64,000 bases of DNA from Candidatus Thorarchaeota archaeon (GCA_016839245.1 JAEOUN010000110.1:1-64000), one strand, 5' to 3'; positions 1 to 8,284 are shown, counted from the first letter of the stretch. A program made the numbers and translations. The notes: generated by a model not told the origin, from the sequence alone.

Positions 1-200
1 CCCATGAAAAATCCACACTTCGATTCTTGCGCCATTATTGTCACCATGGAGAGGTTATTGCTTTAATATGATGTAGCTAACAATGTATGAAGAGACACTC
101 CACATCGGGTTGATCTCTATTATATTCAAATTATTACTGATATATTAACAAATTTCGTTTTGTATTGCACATCACTATGTCTTGGAATTGATGCACAACT

Positions 201-944
201 TCATGTAGTTTCCATCTTTTTCTTCCAAACTCTCTCTACACGTTTCTCTCTATTGTAATGTCCCATCTCTCCGCCAGATGCCTTTGGATTCCCGCTCCAG
301 ATTACATGCCCTTCGAAGAGTATCAAGAGAACTGCTGGGATAAATGCTGTAAGATCTTCAGCCATAATGAGTCCTATTGCTCCAATCCATAGTGATGTGA
401 TAATGGTCCAGATTCCTGCAAAGAAAAAGAACCATTTACGTTTTGGCGGTTTTGCTTTCAAAAACGTCACATAATCTATCTTTAACGTTGGCTCATAGTA
501 TTGATCTCTACACATTCCCAAGATTTTGATGCCTGCCCATTTTCCAGCAATCAACCGCCCAAAGGGATAGAAAAATGCTATCGCCGCAAACACAAAGAGA
601 AACCTGATGACAAAAACTTCCCAATCTATCAGACTCCATCTTAAAATGAAAAGCCACTCCAGTTCAAAACTAAAAGCCCATATATATCCAATTACTGCTA
701 GAATCGCTAATATCCCCTCTGCTGCCAAAGTTATCTTCAATGAATATGTTTCGCCTCTTTCTACCTCAAAAAGGATATCACGTATCTTGGCAGCTTTGAT
801 AATTTCTGAATCATTTGGATTCTTTTCTTTTTTAATATCTCTCACTATTTTCCAAAATTCTTTTCGAATTTCCTGGGGTAGCTCTTTTGGATTTTTAGAT
901 ACTATTTCATAAATGTCATCTAAGCGCTTCGCTCTGCTGCTCAA
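201..944 (-). CDS. Multi-pass membrane protein, unknown function
   Basis: I do not recognise the family. The 247-residue product has a soluble, charged, probably helical N-terminus (about residues 1-60), then hydrophobic segments near 68-91, 109-133, 169-194 and 200-217, and a basic C-terminal tail rich in Lys and Arg. A hydrophilic stretch with several Lys and Pro (about 135-169) separates the second and third segments. The start is a TTG codon preceded by a GGAG element about 10 bases upstream. The nearest neighbour, a DNA methyltransferase, lies divergently about 250 bases away with no obvious functional link. Confidence 0.6.
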   Translation of the reverse strand: MSSRAKRLDDIYEIVSKNPKELPQEIRKEFWKIVRDIKKEKNPNDSEIIKAAKIRDILFEVERGETYSLKITLAAEGILAILAVIGYIWAFSFELEWLFILRWSLIDWEVFVIRFLFVFAAIAFFYPFGRLIAGKWAGIKILGMCRDQYYEPTLKIDYVTFLKAKPPKRKWFFFFAGIWTIITSLWIGAIGLIMAEDLTAFIPAVLLILFEGHVIWSGNPKASGGEMGHYNREKRVERVWKKKMETT

Positions 945-1193
945 CCAAATCGATCTCCAGTGAGAGTTGTGATTTTTTAAATGGGCGAAATCAATTATAT
1001 AACTACTCTGTTATTCTCGAGAGATTAACATGGAGTGGTCATTGACATTCCTCAATGAGTAGGATAAAACGATACCGGTCGATATAAAACCAATGAAATA
1101 CATTAAGCAGCTGAACAAGATATATCATAATCGAAAAGATGGATCTACACATTGCTCATTGTAGTAATATCTTTGAATCATGGAAGATTGAAG

Positions 1194-2513
1194 ATGAAGT
1201 CTGTAAAGCTATCAGTACAAGAATTGTTACAAAAGACAAAGATTAATCCAGATTGGTCTTTTGCAAATTATTCAAGATCTGAAACAGCAAAGTGGACCCA
1301 TTGCTATCACAGATATCCTGCAAAATTTATTCCACAACTCGTTGAGAAGCTTTTTGATGAATACCTCCCTAAATCCAGTGACATACACATCAATGATCCT
1401 TTTTTTGGTAGCGGAACAACAATTGTATCTGCTATTTCCAGAGGTTATAGAGGAAGTGGAACCGACATCAACGGGATTGCCTACCTAATGACACACGCAA
1501 AATCTGTCCCCATTGAGCCTAGTCTCCTTGAAACAAGAATTAAAAGATTCTTGAAAGATAGCAAACCATCATCAACGAACACACGCTCTTCTGATTTTGA
1601 TTTATTTGATCTAGATACGAAGAATATTGAGAGAATTGACTATTGGTTTTCTGAAGAGAATAAAAATGAGTTGGGACGAATTCTGAACATCATTCTAGAA
1701 GAGACCGATTCAACAATACAAAAATTTCTCCTTACTGCTTTTAGTCACATTTTGAAAGGTTGTTCTCTCTGGCTTCAGAGGAGTACAAAACCGACACGTG
1801 ACAAAAGAAAAGTTCCACGGGATCCTTACATCTCCATAAAGCATCATCTGAAGAAGATGGTTAGTGGTAACAATGCTTTCTATCAACAGGTTCCCAGACA
1901 TATTTACAGTAATATCCATGACTATCTCAATATCTCTCTAAACGATGCGCGAAAACAACCCGTCGATGATTCATGTGTTGACCTTATCGTGACTTCTAGT
2001 CCCTACGTTACTAGCTATGAGTATGCAGATCTTCATCAACTCTCGACACTATGGCTTAATCTTGCTGACGATTACAAAGAGTACAGAAGAAGCTTCATTG
2101 GCTCAGGATTCCGAAACCCTTCCAAGAAAATTCCAAAGAGTGAAACTGCTAACGAGATTGTCTCGGAACTATATGATAAACATGAGAGGACTTCTCTAGA
2201 GGTCAGCCAATTTTTCTGTGATATGGACGAAGTATTCCAAGAGAGCTATAGAATTTTGAAACCTAATGGAAGATGCTGTTTTGTTATTGGGGATACACGC
2301 ATAAAAAGCGTGGATATTCTCAATGCAGAGGTATTTGCTGAAAGCCTACTTCTCTCGGGATTTCAGATCGATCGTATCATTAACCGAGTAATTCCAACTA
2401 AGATACTCCCTCAAACACGTGATAAGAATACAGGAAGATTCTCGTCAACTATGAGTGCCACCTCCACAGCATATCCAACTGAGTATATCGTGATTGGAAT
2501 CAAGAAGAAATGA
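1194..2513 (+). CDS. DNA methyltransferase, N4/N6 (Trm11/G10-like motif order)
   Basis: Predicted S-adenosylmethionine-dependent amino-methyltransferase. Motif I, DPFFGSGTT, sits at residues 68-76 and is followed by a GSGTD element. The catalytic motif IV appears as TSSPY at 267-271, a variant of the usual (D/N/S)PP(Y/W), followed by a YEYAD element. A late FVIGDTR strand follows. The SAM motif precedes the catalytic motif, as in the Trm11/TrmG10-like group often annotated as site-specific DNA methylases. I chose the ATG at 1194 because the upstream TTG at 1152 would add 14 unlikely residues. No cognate restriction enzyme is adjacent, so it looks orphan. An RNA substrate cannot be excluded. 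Confidence 0.8.
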   Translation: MKSVKLSVQELLQKTKINPDWSFANYSRSETAKWTHCYHRYPAKFIPQLVEKLFDEYLPKSSDIHINDPFFGSGTTIVSAISRGYRGSGTDINGIAYLMTHAKSVPIEPSLLETRIKRFLKDSKPSSTNTRSSDFDLFDLDTKNIERIDYWFSEENKNELGRILNIILEETDSTIQKFLLTAFSHILKGCSLWLQRSTKPTRDKRKVPRDPYISIKHHLKKMVSGNNAFYQQVPRHIYSNIHDYLNISLNDARKQPVDDSCVDLIVTSSPYVTSYEYADLHQLSTLWLNLADDYKEYRRSFIGSGFRNPSKKIPKSETANEIVSELYDKHERTSLEVSQFFCDMDEVFQESYRILKPNGRCCFVIGDTRIKSVDILNAEVFAESLLLSGFQIDRIINRVIPTKILPQTRDKNTGRFSSTMSATSTAYPTEYIVIGIKKK

Positions 2514-2830
2514 ACTTCATGTTTATTTCTGCAATGTGAAAACAATCGCTGAAATTATTCGTGAACCTGCTTTCTGCGAAATATGTTTTGTGCCCGTTAT
2601 TCTTGAAGCAGAGGTTATGTATTACGGAGGTACTATGGCCATTTGTTAAGGTGTTGCTCTGAGTCATTGCGGTATCCTGCCAGTTTTTATGAAGTCACTA
2701 CGAAAACTTGAATCATATAATAAAACTCCCCCCTAAAATACGTCTACAACCTCTAAGACGGCATTTTAATACTGGACTACTTCTCGAAATCGGTTATATT
2801 CACGAATTGTTATATTTTCATTGATAAGAA
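2514..2830. other. Gene-free stretch of about 317 bases
   Basis: No open reading frame with a credible start and no tRNA-like fold is visible between the methyltransferase and the thioredoxin-like gene. A GGAGG-like element followed by a four-codon reading frame occurs near 2620-2650, and a C6 run near 2730. The last 60 bases are AT-rich and probably hold the promoter of the downstream gene. Confidence 0.4.
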
Positions 2831-3181
2831 ATGACAGTAAAAACAGAATCAGCAATCCTGCCTTTTGAGAGTAAGAAGACTGAGTGCGGACGATGTAGTT
2901 GTATTATTCTCTATAGCAGTGATCATTGCATCTTATGTGATGCAGCGTTAGAAATACTATATTCTGTCATTTCTGATTTTGGTCTATCTCATGAAATTGT
3001 AAAGAAAGTTGACGCCCTTAGTCAAGATGATGGCTGTGATTTACCGCCTCCCGTTGGACTTCCTGCAATGAGAATTTGTGATGAGATCTTAACAGGTTTA
3101 CCGGATATTGATGTTGCACGAGCAGCGGTTATGCATGCGGTCTTAAATGGCTGTTTCTCAGGATGCAAAGAAGATAGCTAG
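2831..3181 (+). CDS. Small thioredoxin/glutaredoxin-fold protein with CxxC
   Basis: The 116-residue product shows a redox CxxC (C33 and C36, CILC) at the start of a helix. A predicted cis-proline follows at P78 in GLPAMRI, then a short strand and helix, as in thioredoxin-fold thiol oxidoreductases. The N-terminus adds C19, C22 and C24 (CGRCSC), which could bind a metal or relay electrons, and the C-terminus ends in a further Cys pair (C108, C111). The length matches a single thioredoxin fold. It is monocistronic. The substrate is unknown. The fold call is from motif spacing only. Confidence 0.6.
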   Translation: MTVKTESAILPFESKKTECGRCSCIILYSSDHCILCDAALEILYSVISDFGLSHEIVKKVDALSQDDGCDLPPPVGLPAMRICDEILTGLPDIDVARAAVMHAVLNGCFSGCKEDS

Positions 3182-3221
3182 TCCACAGCTATTACGGCTT
3201 GTTGTGTGTTTCCTTTTTTTA

Positions 3222-3506
3222 TTATCGAGGGACTTGTAGATTTGCCATGCTTTTCCAGATCTCAATATTTCTCTGGAGTTCTCTGACCTTTTCTTGGTCT
3301 GCATGATAGAGTGGTTTCCGCATATCCAATAAGTTTGGAACTTTTGTGCAAAGTTGTCCTGATTGCAATGTTTTCAGAGCTAAAGTGACTGTTCGCATTG
3401 CAAGCCCGCTTTTCTTTGCTAGGTCCGCTGGGCTCATAGGCCCTTCAGTCGCAAGTTTGTCTAATACTATCAGTGTACTTTTGGTGAGATTAATCGGTAT
3501 GCTCAT
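3222..3506 (-). CDS. Short winged-helix transcriptional regulator
   Basis: About 94 residues with a MarR/ArsR-like winged helix. A first helix (STLIVLDKLATEG) is followed by a turn-helix (MSPADLAKKSGL) and a recognition helix (AMRTVTLALKTLQSG). A wing ending in KPLYHAD and a C-terminal helix come after. I prefer the internal ATG at 3506, which has GGTGA five bases upstream, over the ATG at 3518. There is no sensor domain, so it probably acts as a compact DNA-binding repressor. It lies convergent with the thioredoxin-like gene. Confidence 0.65.
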   Translation of the reverse strand: MSIPINLTKSTLIVLDKLATEGPMSPADLAKKSGLAMRTVTLALKTLQSGQLCTKVPNLLDMRKPLYHADQEKVRELQRNIEIWKSMANLQVPR

Positions 3507-3688
3507 TCTCGTCACCATGTAGCTACAACAAACAAGACGGATGTGTCACAATCACCACAGGGCGTCTAGTGTTAGCTTGTCTTTTCTCTGTTGCACGTTT
3601 AATATAAGGATTTTTAACGAGGTAAGTACACATAGCATCTCACGTGTGCTTCATCGTCAACATAGTAGGCACGAACAAGGTCTGGAAC

Positions 3689-4393
3689 TCATCTACATTG
3701 ATTGTTATCGTCTGTAGAATATAGATATGCATTGCCTTTTTTGCCAATATATTTCAATACATTCATTTTTCGCATACAGTATGCCATTTTTTGTGCTAGA
3801 TGTTTTGAAATTTCAATTTCCTCTGCTAGTGTCGCTGTAGTAAATGGTTGTTTAATCGTATCAGGTATCAAGTGGAGAAAATCATCTGGCTCAGCGAAGA
3901 TCCTTCGATCTATGACATCAAGAAGCCTCCTATCAATACTCCTCCATCCTTTTCTCCTCCAGCTACCACTTCCATCATTAACTCTAATTTCCTCTTCTTT
4001 TATCAATAAAACTTCAAGTGAAAAATTGCTGTGAAGAATGAATGTTGGTATACTGACCAGTTCATCGAAAATATTTTCCAGTTTCAGCCTTTTAGGAGAC
4101 CGCCTTCTACTTATTTGCTTGTTACTATCAAAATTTTGACGAATTACCCATTTCTCAATTGGGATAGGATACACCAATCTGACCTCATGATTCTTCATTA
4201 GTCTAAGTAGCTTTTCTTTAATTGCAGAGATATTCCGTGTTTGCACTTCGATGAGAACACCATTTTTGACAATATCAACAACGTAGCCATCGATACTAAC
4301 CTCCTCCTGAGAATTAGTATCTTTATATAGTTCTTTGATTGATGCATGAAGTGATCTCTCCTGAAGCGTACCAATGCCAGTATTATTCTGCAT
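3689..4393 (-). CDS. Conserved protein, predicted PD-(D/E)XK-like nuclease domain plus C-terminal winged helix
   Basis: A 234-residue protein of a widespread but uncharacterised family. The N-terminus has GIGTLQERSLHA, then a strand with DGYVVDI followed by IEVQT. An acidic residue followed by E-x-Q is the pattern of PD-(D/E)XK enzymes in which Gln replaces Lys. A basic linker near residues 95-105 (SRRRSPKR) precedes a middle region with GWRRKGW-like basic residues. The last 70 residues look like a winged helix (TTATLAEEIEISKHLAQKMAYCMRKM). The family recollection is from memory and the nuclease assignment is inference. A GNAT gene lies upstream on the same strand, about 60 bases away. Confidence 0.6.
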   Translation of the reverse strand: MQNNTGIGTLQERSLHASIKELYKDTNSQEEVSIDGYVVDIVKNGVLIEVQTRNISAIKEKLLRLMKNHEVRLVYPIPIEKWVIRQNFDSNKQISRRRSPKRLKLENIFDELVSIPTFILHSNFSLEVLLIKEEEIRVNDGSGSWRRKGWRSIDRRLLDVIDRRIFAEPDDFLHLIPDTIKQPFTTATLAEEIEISKHLAQKMAYCMRKMNVLKYIGKKGNAYLYSTDDNNQCR

Positions 4394-4456
4394 ACCTCTA
4401 CCAAGTCCACTGATTGTATATTGAAGATTCTATTACTAGAGCGATACCCAGTTGGA

Positions 4457-4918
4457 CTAAAGGTGGCGAATCCATATAACTCCATCATCGTGAGGGTATA
4501 GTCCTGGCAATGTTGCTACTTCTGAAAATCCTTGTTTCCAGTAAAATTTACGGGCTATTTCATTTTCTTTCTCCATAAATAGAATAATCACTCGTAGAGT
4601 ATATCCCTGACCCTCATACACTCCTGTGGCTTCATCAATGAGCGTTTGAACTAATTGTTGCGCAATTCCCTGTCTCTGGAATGATTTATTGACTCCGATT
4701 GAAATAAGTTCGATGACACCATCATCATATCCCCCACGTATGTCCCATGTTATTGATCCCGCTAATTTACCATCTTGAAAAGCTAGCAAAGTTCTGAAAT
4801 GATGTATCAAATCTTTTGCAAAAGTTTTCGCCCGTTCTGTATGATTCTCGACTTCTTCCAAATACATATTTGTTAGAAGGTTGAAGTCCGCATCTGTGGC
4901 TACCCTTATTTCTAACAT
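4457..4918 (-). CDS. GNAT-family N-acetyltransferase
   Basis: A 153-residue single-domain GNAT protein. Strand beta4 (VIELISIGVNKSFQRQGIAQQLVQ) carries the acetyl-CoA-binding R/Q-x-x-G-x-A loop as RQGIAQ. Beta5 and helix 4 follow with NEIARKFYWKQGF, the usual motif B end, and a late VIWIRHL strand. It transfers an acetyl group from acetyl-CoA to an amine. The substrate (protein N-terminus or small molecule) cannot be read from the sequence. Confidence 0.8.
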   Translation of the reverse strand: MLEIRVATDADFNLLTNMYLEEVENHTERAKTFAKDLIHHFRTLLAFQDGKLAGSITWDIRGGYDDGVIELISIGVNKSFQRQGIAQQLVQTLIDEATGVYEGQGYTLRVIILFMEKENEIARKFYWKQGFSEVATLPGLYPHDDGVIWIRHL

Positions 4919-4966
4919 GGCATTTTCTAATAAAGAGTGACTCCGTTTTGTACTTGACGGATTACT

Positions 4967-5777
4967 CTATTCGATGATGATGACCGCATCAACAAAGAGT
5001 TCATAGTCTTCATCTTCATCGAGATTCTTAATGAGAACCTTCTCTACTTCGAATTTTCCTCGGACCTCAAGAAGTTTAGATTGGTAGAGAACCTTCACAC
5101 TTGAACTCGCTAACCTCTCTGCAAGTTCTGGATTAATTACTAGAGTTTCATCTGGTGTAAGAAGGACAACACGATCTGTGACCTGCGTGAGATCTATCGC
5201 AATACCCACTGATTCGTCCCCAGAATAAAGAACAAGCGTTCTAAGTCCCTTGAAGTCAGTCAAATTATCAACACTGAGATAGACTCCCTTATCAAGGAAC
5301 TCATCTTTTCCGATGAGACATTCAACTTCCTCCTTCACACTTTCTGACTCATCTGATATCTCCTCACCTCTACCTCTACGATAGTTCTTAATTGCTTCAT
5401 GCAACGCATCAGCTGCTAGATTTGAACAGTGCATCTTTATTGGTGGCAATCCGTCCAATTCTTCAGCTACGTCTTGGCGAGTCAACTTCATTGCTTCATC
5501 CAATGTCATTCCTTTGACCATCTCAGTCGTCATACTCGTTGTGGCAATAGCAGATCCACAACCAAATGTTCTAAACTTTGCATCTGTGATCTTATCCCCA
5601 TCGATTCTGATGAAGACCTCCATGATGTCTCCGCACTACCCGCTTGAATAGTCGAAACTAGACAAGTGTCGGGTTGCCAACCTTGCCAACCGCGACATCA
5701 GGGCCTTCAAGAGTACCGACGTTTCTAGGATTTCGAAAGTGATCCAACACTTTCTCACTATATTTAGTTGATTTCAT
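4967..5777 (-). CDS. iscU: IscU iron-sulfur scaffold fused to a thioredoxin-reductase-like domain; reading frame interrupted by a 31-nt insert
   Basis: The first part (ATG at 5777) encodes the IscU N-terminus, KYSEKVLDHFRNPRNVG to VGNPT, then runs into a TAG. The second frame resumes at TGC 5635 with CGDIMEVFIRIDGD, then TFGCGSAIA and MHCSNLAADAL. Joined, they give a complete scaffold with all three cluster-binding cysteines and the CGD aspartate. Residues between T and C are separated by exactly 31 bases. After an acidic linker the last 110 residues resemble half of a thioredoxin-reductase NAD(P)H domain (YSGDESVGIAIDL, then LVINPELAERL and a terminal LFVDAVIIIE). The glycine pattern is incomplete, so cofactor binding is doubtful. 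Its likely sulfur donor, IscS, lies upstream on the same strand. Whether full-length protein is made is unknown. Confidence 0.75.
5636..5666 (-). other. 31-nt hairpin-forming insert inside iscU
   Basis: On the minus strand the insert lies between the ACA (Thr) codon and the TGC codon of the first cluster-binding cysteine. It contains CTTG (5666-5663), TC, then TAGT-TTCG-ACTA (a 4-bp stem with a UUCG loop), TT and CAAG (5646-5643). The flanking exon ACCCG (5674-5670) also pairs with CGGGT (5642-5638) in the insert. This gives a stem of 5+4+4 base pairs with a 3-nt ACA bulge. In-frame stops (TAG) occur on both sides of the hairpin. Origin unknown: intron-like element, bypassed segment, recent mutation or assembly error. 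Confidence 0.7.
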
Positions 5778-6088
5778 ACTATCATCACATAAACAATAGT
5801 TAATTATGCTTTTAATAATTTCTACATGACTAACTTTTTTCATAGTGTACCCTTGACATGAGAAATCTTGAAACTTGACCTTGATTCTGATAGGGTGATT
5901 CAAATAAGAAGACAGAGAGAGTGCTCCATCAAATAATCTTTTTTGCTACCTAGTCAAGGTTCCGAGCAGCTTCAACCATATCTTCTATTATCATTGCTAT
6001 CAATATGGCACGGTGAACATCACTTAGTAATCCTTGCAGGCACTCATCAAAGTTGTCTTAGATTATTTGATGTTGCATTAAGAAAGTT

Positions 6089-6125
6089 GGGTACTCCTGT
6101 TTCTTTTGGATATTTAGGAGTACCC
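6089..6125. repeat. Perfect 10-bp inverted repeat, possible terminator of the membrane-protein gene
   Basis: GGGTACTCCT at 6089-6098 is the exact reverse complement of AGGAGTACCC at 6116-6125, with a 17-base loop. On the minus strand it lies about 50 bases past the stop of the gene ending at 6175 and is followed by a mixed pyrimidine stretch, so it could end that transcript. The surrounding region 5778-6174 (about 400 bases) has no credible gene. Confidence 0.5.
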
Positions 6126-6174
6126 TATGAGAGGTGTCTGAATTATTCTGTGGAATTTTGTCACAGTTTTATAA

Positions 6175-6576
6175 TCACGGCACGGACATCCATGCGAAGG
6201 CTGCTGGATATACAGCTACAAGAACAATACGGACAATTATACACCATATGATGAATATTGGTACGTAGATTTTCACCCACTTGCATGCATACATGGGGAA
6301 GCAACGTTCCATATGTTCCAAGCAACCAACAAACCTACAGATGTAAAGATAATACACTAACCAGACATAACCACCAACAAGAATACAGGGTATGATTAGA
6401 TAGATGATGACCACTATCTCTGGCCATACAAGGGCTCCAGGAAAATAGATTATTCGCCATAGCAATGTAAAGGTTTCTAGAAGTGTCCCTCCAATAAGGA
6501 GGCTTAGTCCAATACCCGCTGTAGTCCCTATGAATTTGGTTCCTATAGTGATCTCTCTTTTTTCACTAGTAGACAT
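6175..6576 (-). CDS. Small multi-pass membrane protein, unknown function
   Basis: I do not recognise the family. The 133-residue product has a short soluble N-terminus and about four hydrophobic segments (approximately residues 15-35, 50-75, 100-120 and an overlapping final one). Two Cys residues lie near the third segment (FVGCLEHMERCFPMYAC). The start has a good GGAGA ribosome site seven bases upstream and an archaeal TATA box about 50 bases upstream. It lies between iscU and iscS on the same strand, but its own promoter suggests separate transcription. Confidence 0.65.
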   Translation of the reverse strand: MSTSEKREITIGTKFIGTTAGIGLSLLIGGTLLETFTLLWRIIYFPGALVWPEIVVIIYLIIPCILVGGYVWLVYYLYICRFVGCLEHMERCFPMYACKWVKIYVPIFIIWCIIVRIVLVAVYPAAFAWMSVP

Positions 6577-6627
6577 TTTCTGTTCTCCTTAGTTCTAAAC
6601 GAACTTAGGTCTAAAGCAGCGAACTTG

Positions 6628-6637
6628 TATATAAATT
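6628..6637 (-). promoter_or_regulatory. TATA box for the 6175-6576 membrane protein gene
   Basis: Read on the minus strand the bases are AATTTATATA, an archaeal TATA box, placed about 50 bases upstream of the ATG at 6576. The flanks are strongly AT-rich. Confidence 0.45.
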
Positions 6638-6831
6638 GTTTCAACAATATTTTATTAGTATAAAAATTAATTATATTATAAAATTATTACATCTAATTAT
6701 TTTATAATTATGATGATGAGACACTATCTGAATCAGTTAGGGTATGTCAAGTGGGTTCACTTGCACTAGCCTAATTCCTTCAAGATCTAACTAGAGAATT
6801 TCTACTGGAAGCTGATTGTATTTTTCTATCC

Positions 6832-7995
6832 CTACTTTGCTTTGTAAATTGGTGATAGGTTTCTAAGTCGTGTAACAATTTCAGGGATGACTTCAAGAAC
6901 TCTGTCGATATCATCATCTGTGTTGAATCTTCCAGTCGTTATTTGTAGAGACCCGTGTGCTTCCTCATGTAGCAATCCTGTTGCAATCAATGTGTGAGAG
7001 GGTTCTAAGGTCTTTGAAGTGCATGCGGATCCGGTTGATATTGCAATCTCCTTATCCTTGAAAGATAGGAGGATTGACTCTCCTTCGATGCCTTCGAATC
7101 TGACATGTGTGTTGCTTGCTAGGCGCTCTGTTGGATGTCCATTTAGATAACTGTCTGGTATCTCCTCTAGAATCTGCTTAATCATCCTGTCACGATATCC
7201 CGTGAATCGTTTGACCTCAGCTGGCATCTCTTTTTGTATAATCTCTGCAGCAGTCTTCATTCCAACAATACTTGCAACATCCTCGCTACCTGATCTAAGT
7301 CCTCGTTCTTGTCCTCCTCCAATTATTAAAGGATTGACTCGATATTTTTTCTTCATGTAGAGGACACCAAGTCCCTTTGGACCATAGATATCATTTGAGG
7401 AGAGTGCCATCAAATGGATGCTATCTCTCTTCACATCAATTGGAACTAATCCTTCGGCAGCAACAGCATCGGTATGGAAGGCTATTCCTTTTTCTTCAGC
7501 AAGCTTACCAATCTCTCTAATAGGCTGGATAGTTCCAATCTCATTGTTCGCGTATCCAATCGAGATAAGAATTGTCTTATCCGTTATTCGTTTCTCAAGT
7601 TTACTGATACTGACTCGCCCGTACTGATCCACTGGCACCTTTGATACGTCAAAGTCCAGACGTTCTAGATGTTTTGCGATATTATGAATTGAAATATGCT
7701 CAACCTCTGATATGATAATATGATTTCCCTTGTCCCTGTTTCTCAAGGCATATCCAATCAATGCTGTGTTTATTGCCTCAGTGGCACCTGAAGTAAAGAT
7801 AATCTCATCTTCATCTGCATTGATGAACTGAGCTATTGATTTTCTACTATCTTCTAATGCATCTGTCGCAATATCCCCCACATGATGAAGCGCCGATGGA
7901 TTCCCATATTTCTCAGTAAAATACGGAAGCATTGCCTTTACGACACGTGGATCTACCGGCTTTGCGCTCTGGTAATCGAGATAGACTTCTTTCAT
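6832..7995 (-). CDS. iscS: Cysteine desulfurase, IscS/NifS family, lacking the PLP-binding lysine
   Basis: Fold-type I PLP enzyme expected to move sulfur from cysteine to IscU. Family motifs are present: YLDYQSAKPVD, TSGATEAIN, VEHISIHN (PLP-stacking His100), HTDAVA, GGGQERGLRSGSEDV, and the mobile-loop cysteine C325 in STGSACTS. The usual SxHKIYGPKG motif reads SSNDIYGPKG: His-Lys is replaced by Asn201-Asp202, so the internal aldimine lysine is missing. The Gln of HTDAVQ is Ala. From memory, the Archaeoglobus fulgidus IscS also has Asp at this position, so this may be an archaeal subtype rather than decay. I chose the ATG at 7995 over a TTG at 8004. The TusA gene lies 31 bases upstream. Confidence 0.9.
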   Translation of the reverse strand: MKEVYLDYQSAKPVDPRVVKAMLPYFTEKYGNPSALHHVGDIATDALEDSRKSIAQFINADEDEIIFTSGATEAINTALIGYALRNRDKGNHIIISEVEHISIHNIAKHLERLDFDVSKVPVDQYGRVSISKLEKRITDKTILISIGYANNEIGTIQPIREIGKLAEEKGIAFHTDAVAAEGLVPIDVKRDSIHLMALSSNDIYGPKGLGVLYMKKKYRVNPLIIGGGQERGLRSGSEDVASIVGMKTAAEIIQKEMPAEVKRFTGYRDRMIKQILEEIPDSYLNGHPTERLASNTHVRFEGIEGESILLSFKDKEIAISTGSACTSKTLEPSHTLIATGLLHEEAHGSLQITTGRFNTDDDIDRVLEVIPEIVTRLRNLSPIYKAK

Positions 7996-8026
7996 TTGTT
8001 TCAACTCAATACATATCGATAGTCTG

Positions 8027-8284
8027 TTAGTTTTCTTTCCGACGAATTAGAATTCTCTTGACATTATCCGGGAGATTTTTAACACTAATCAACTCATGAC
8101 CTGTTCTTCTGCAAAAACGCCTGATATCCTCTTCTGCAGCAGGATCATCAGCAAGAATTTCCAGTACTTGACCAGGTTTTAAGCCCTCGATTGCCTGTTT
8201 CGTCTGGAAGAGTGGTTGTGGGCAAAACAATCCCACACAGTCTAATCGATCGTCTGGATTCATTTCTGACATATGCAACACCAT
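8027..8284 (-). CDS. tusA: TusA/SirA-family sulfur carrier protein
   Basis: An 85-residue protein with the TusA signature LDCVGLFCPQPLFQTKQAI: the CPxP cysteine (C21) is the persulfide carrier and starts the first helix. The length and the following strand-helix pattern fit the two-layer TusA fold. It sits between iscS and a LarE-type gene on the same strand with short gaps, consistent with relaying sulfur from the desulfurase. Three in-frame ATGs lie close together (codons 1, 5 and 8), so the exact start is uncertain. Confidence 0.85.
   Translation of the reverse strand: MVLHMSEMNPDDRLDCVGLFCPQPLFQTKQAIEGLKPGQVLEILADDPAAEEDIRRFCRRTGHELISVKNLPDNVKRILIRRKEN

Noticed and set aside
1..66. Frame open from the window edge to a stop at 64-66
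   Set aside because: Only 21 codons are visible; cannot tell whether it is the end of a real gene.
4198..4488. 96-codon minus-strand frame overlapping the nuclease-like and GNAT genes
   Set aside because: It is out of frame with two well-supported proteins and its translation shows no family pattern.
5636..5674. Standard bulge-helix-bulge intron in iscU
   Set aside because: A 3-nt ACA bulge and a 4-bp CUUG/CAAG helix exist, but excision at those positions keeps an in-frame TAG before the cysteine or shifts the frame, so canonical splicing would not give IscU.
5900..6010. Minus-strand stretch reading ...DVHRAILIAMIIEDMVEAARNLD then stop
   Set aside because: Looks protein-like for about 35 codons but has an upstream stop and no start or ribosome site; could be chance or a remnant.
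5943..6251. 102-codon plus-strand frame in the gap upstream of iscU
   Set aside because: It overlaps the better-supported membrane protein gene on the other strand and spans the inverted repeat; composition is not protein-like.
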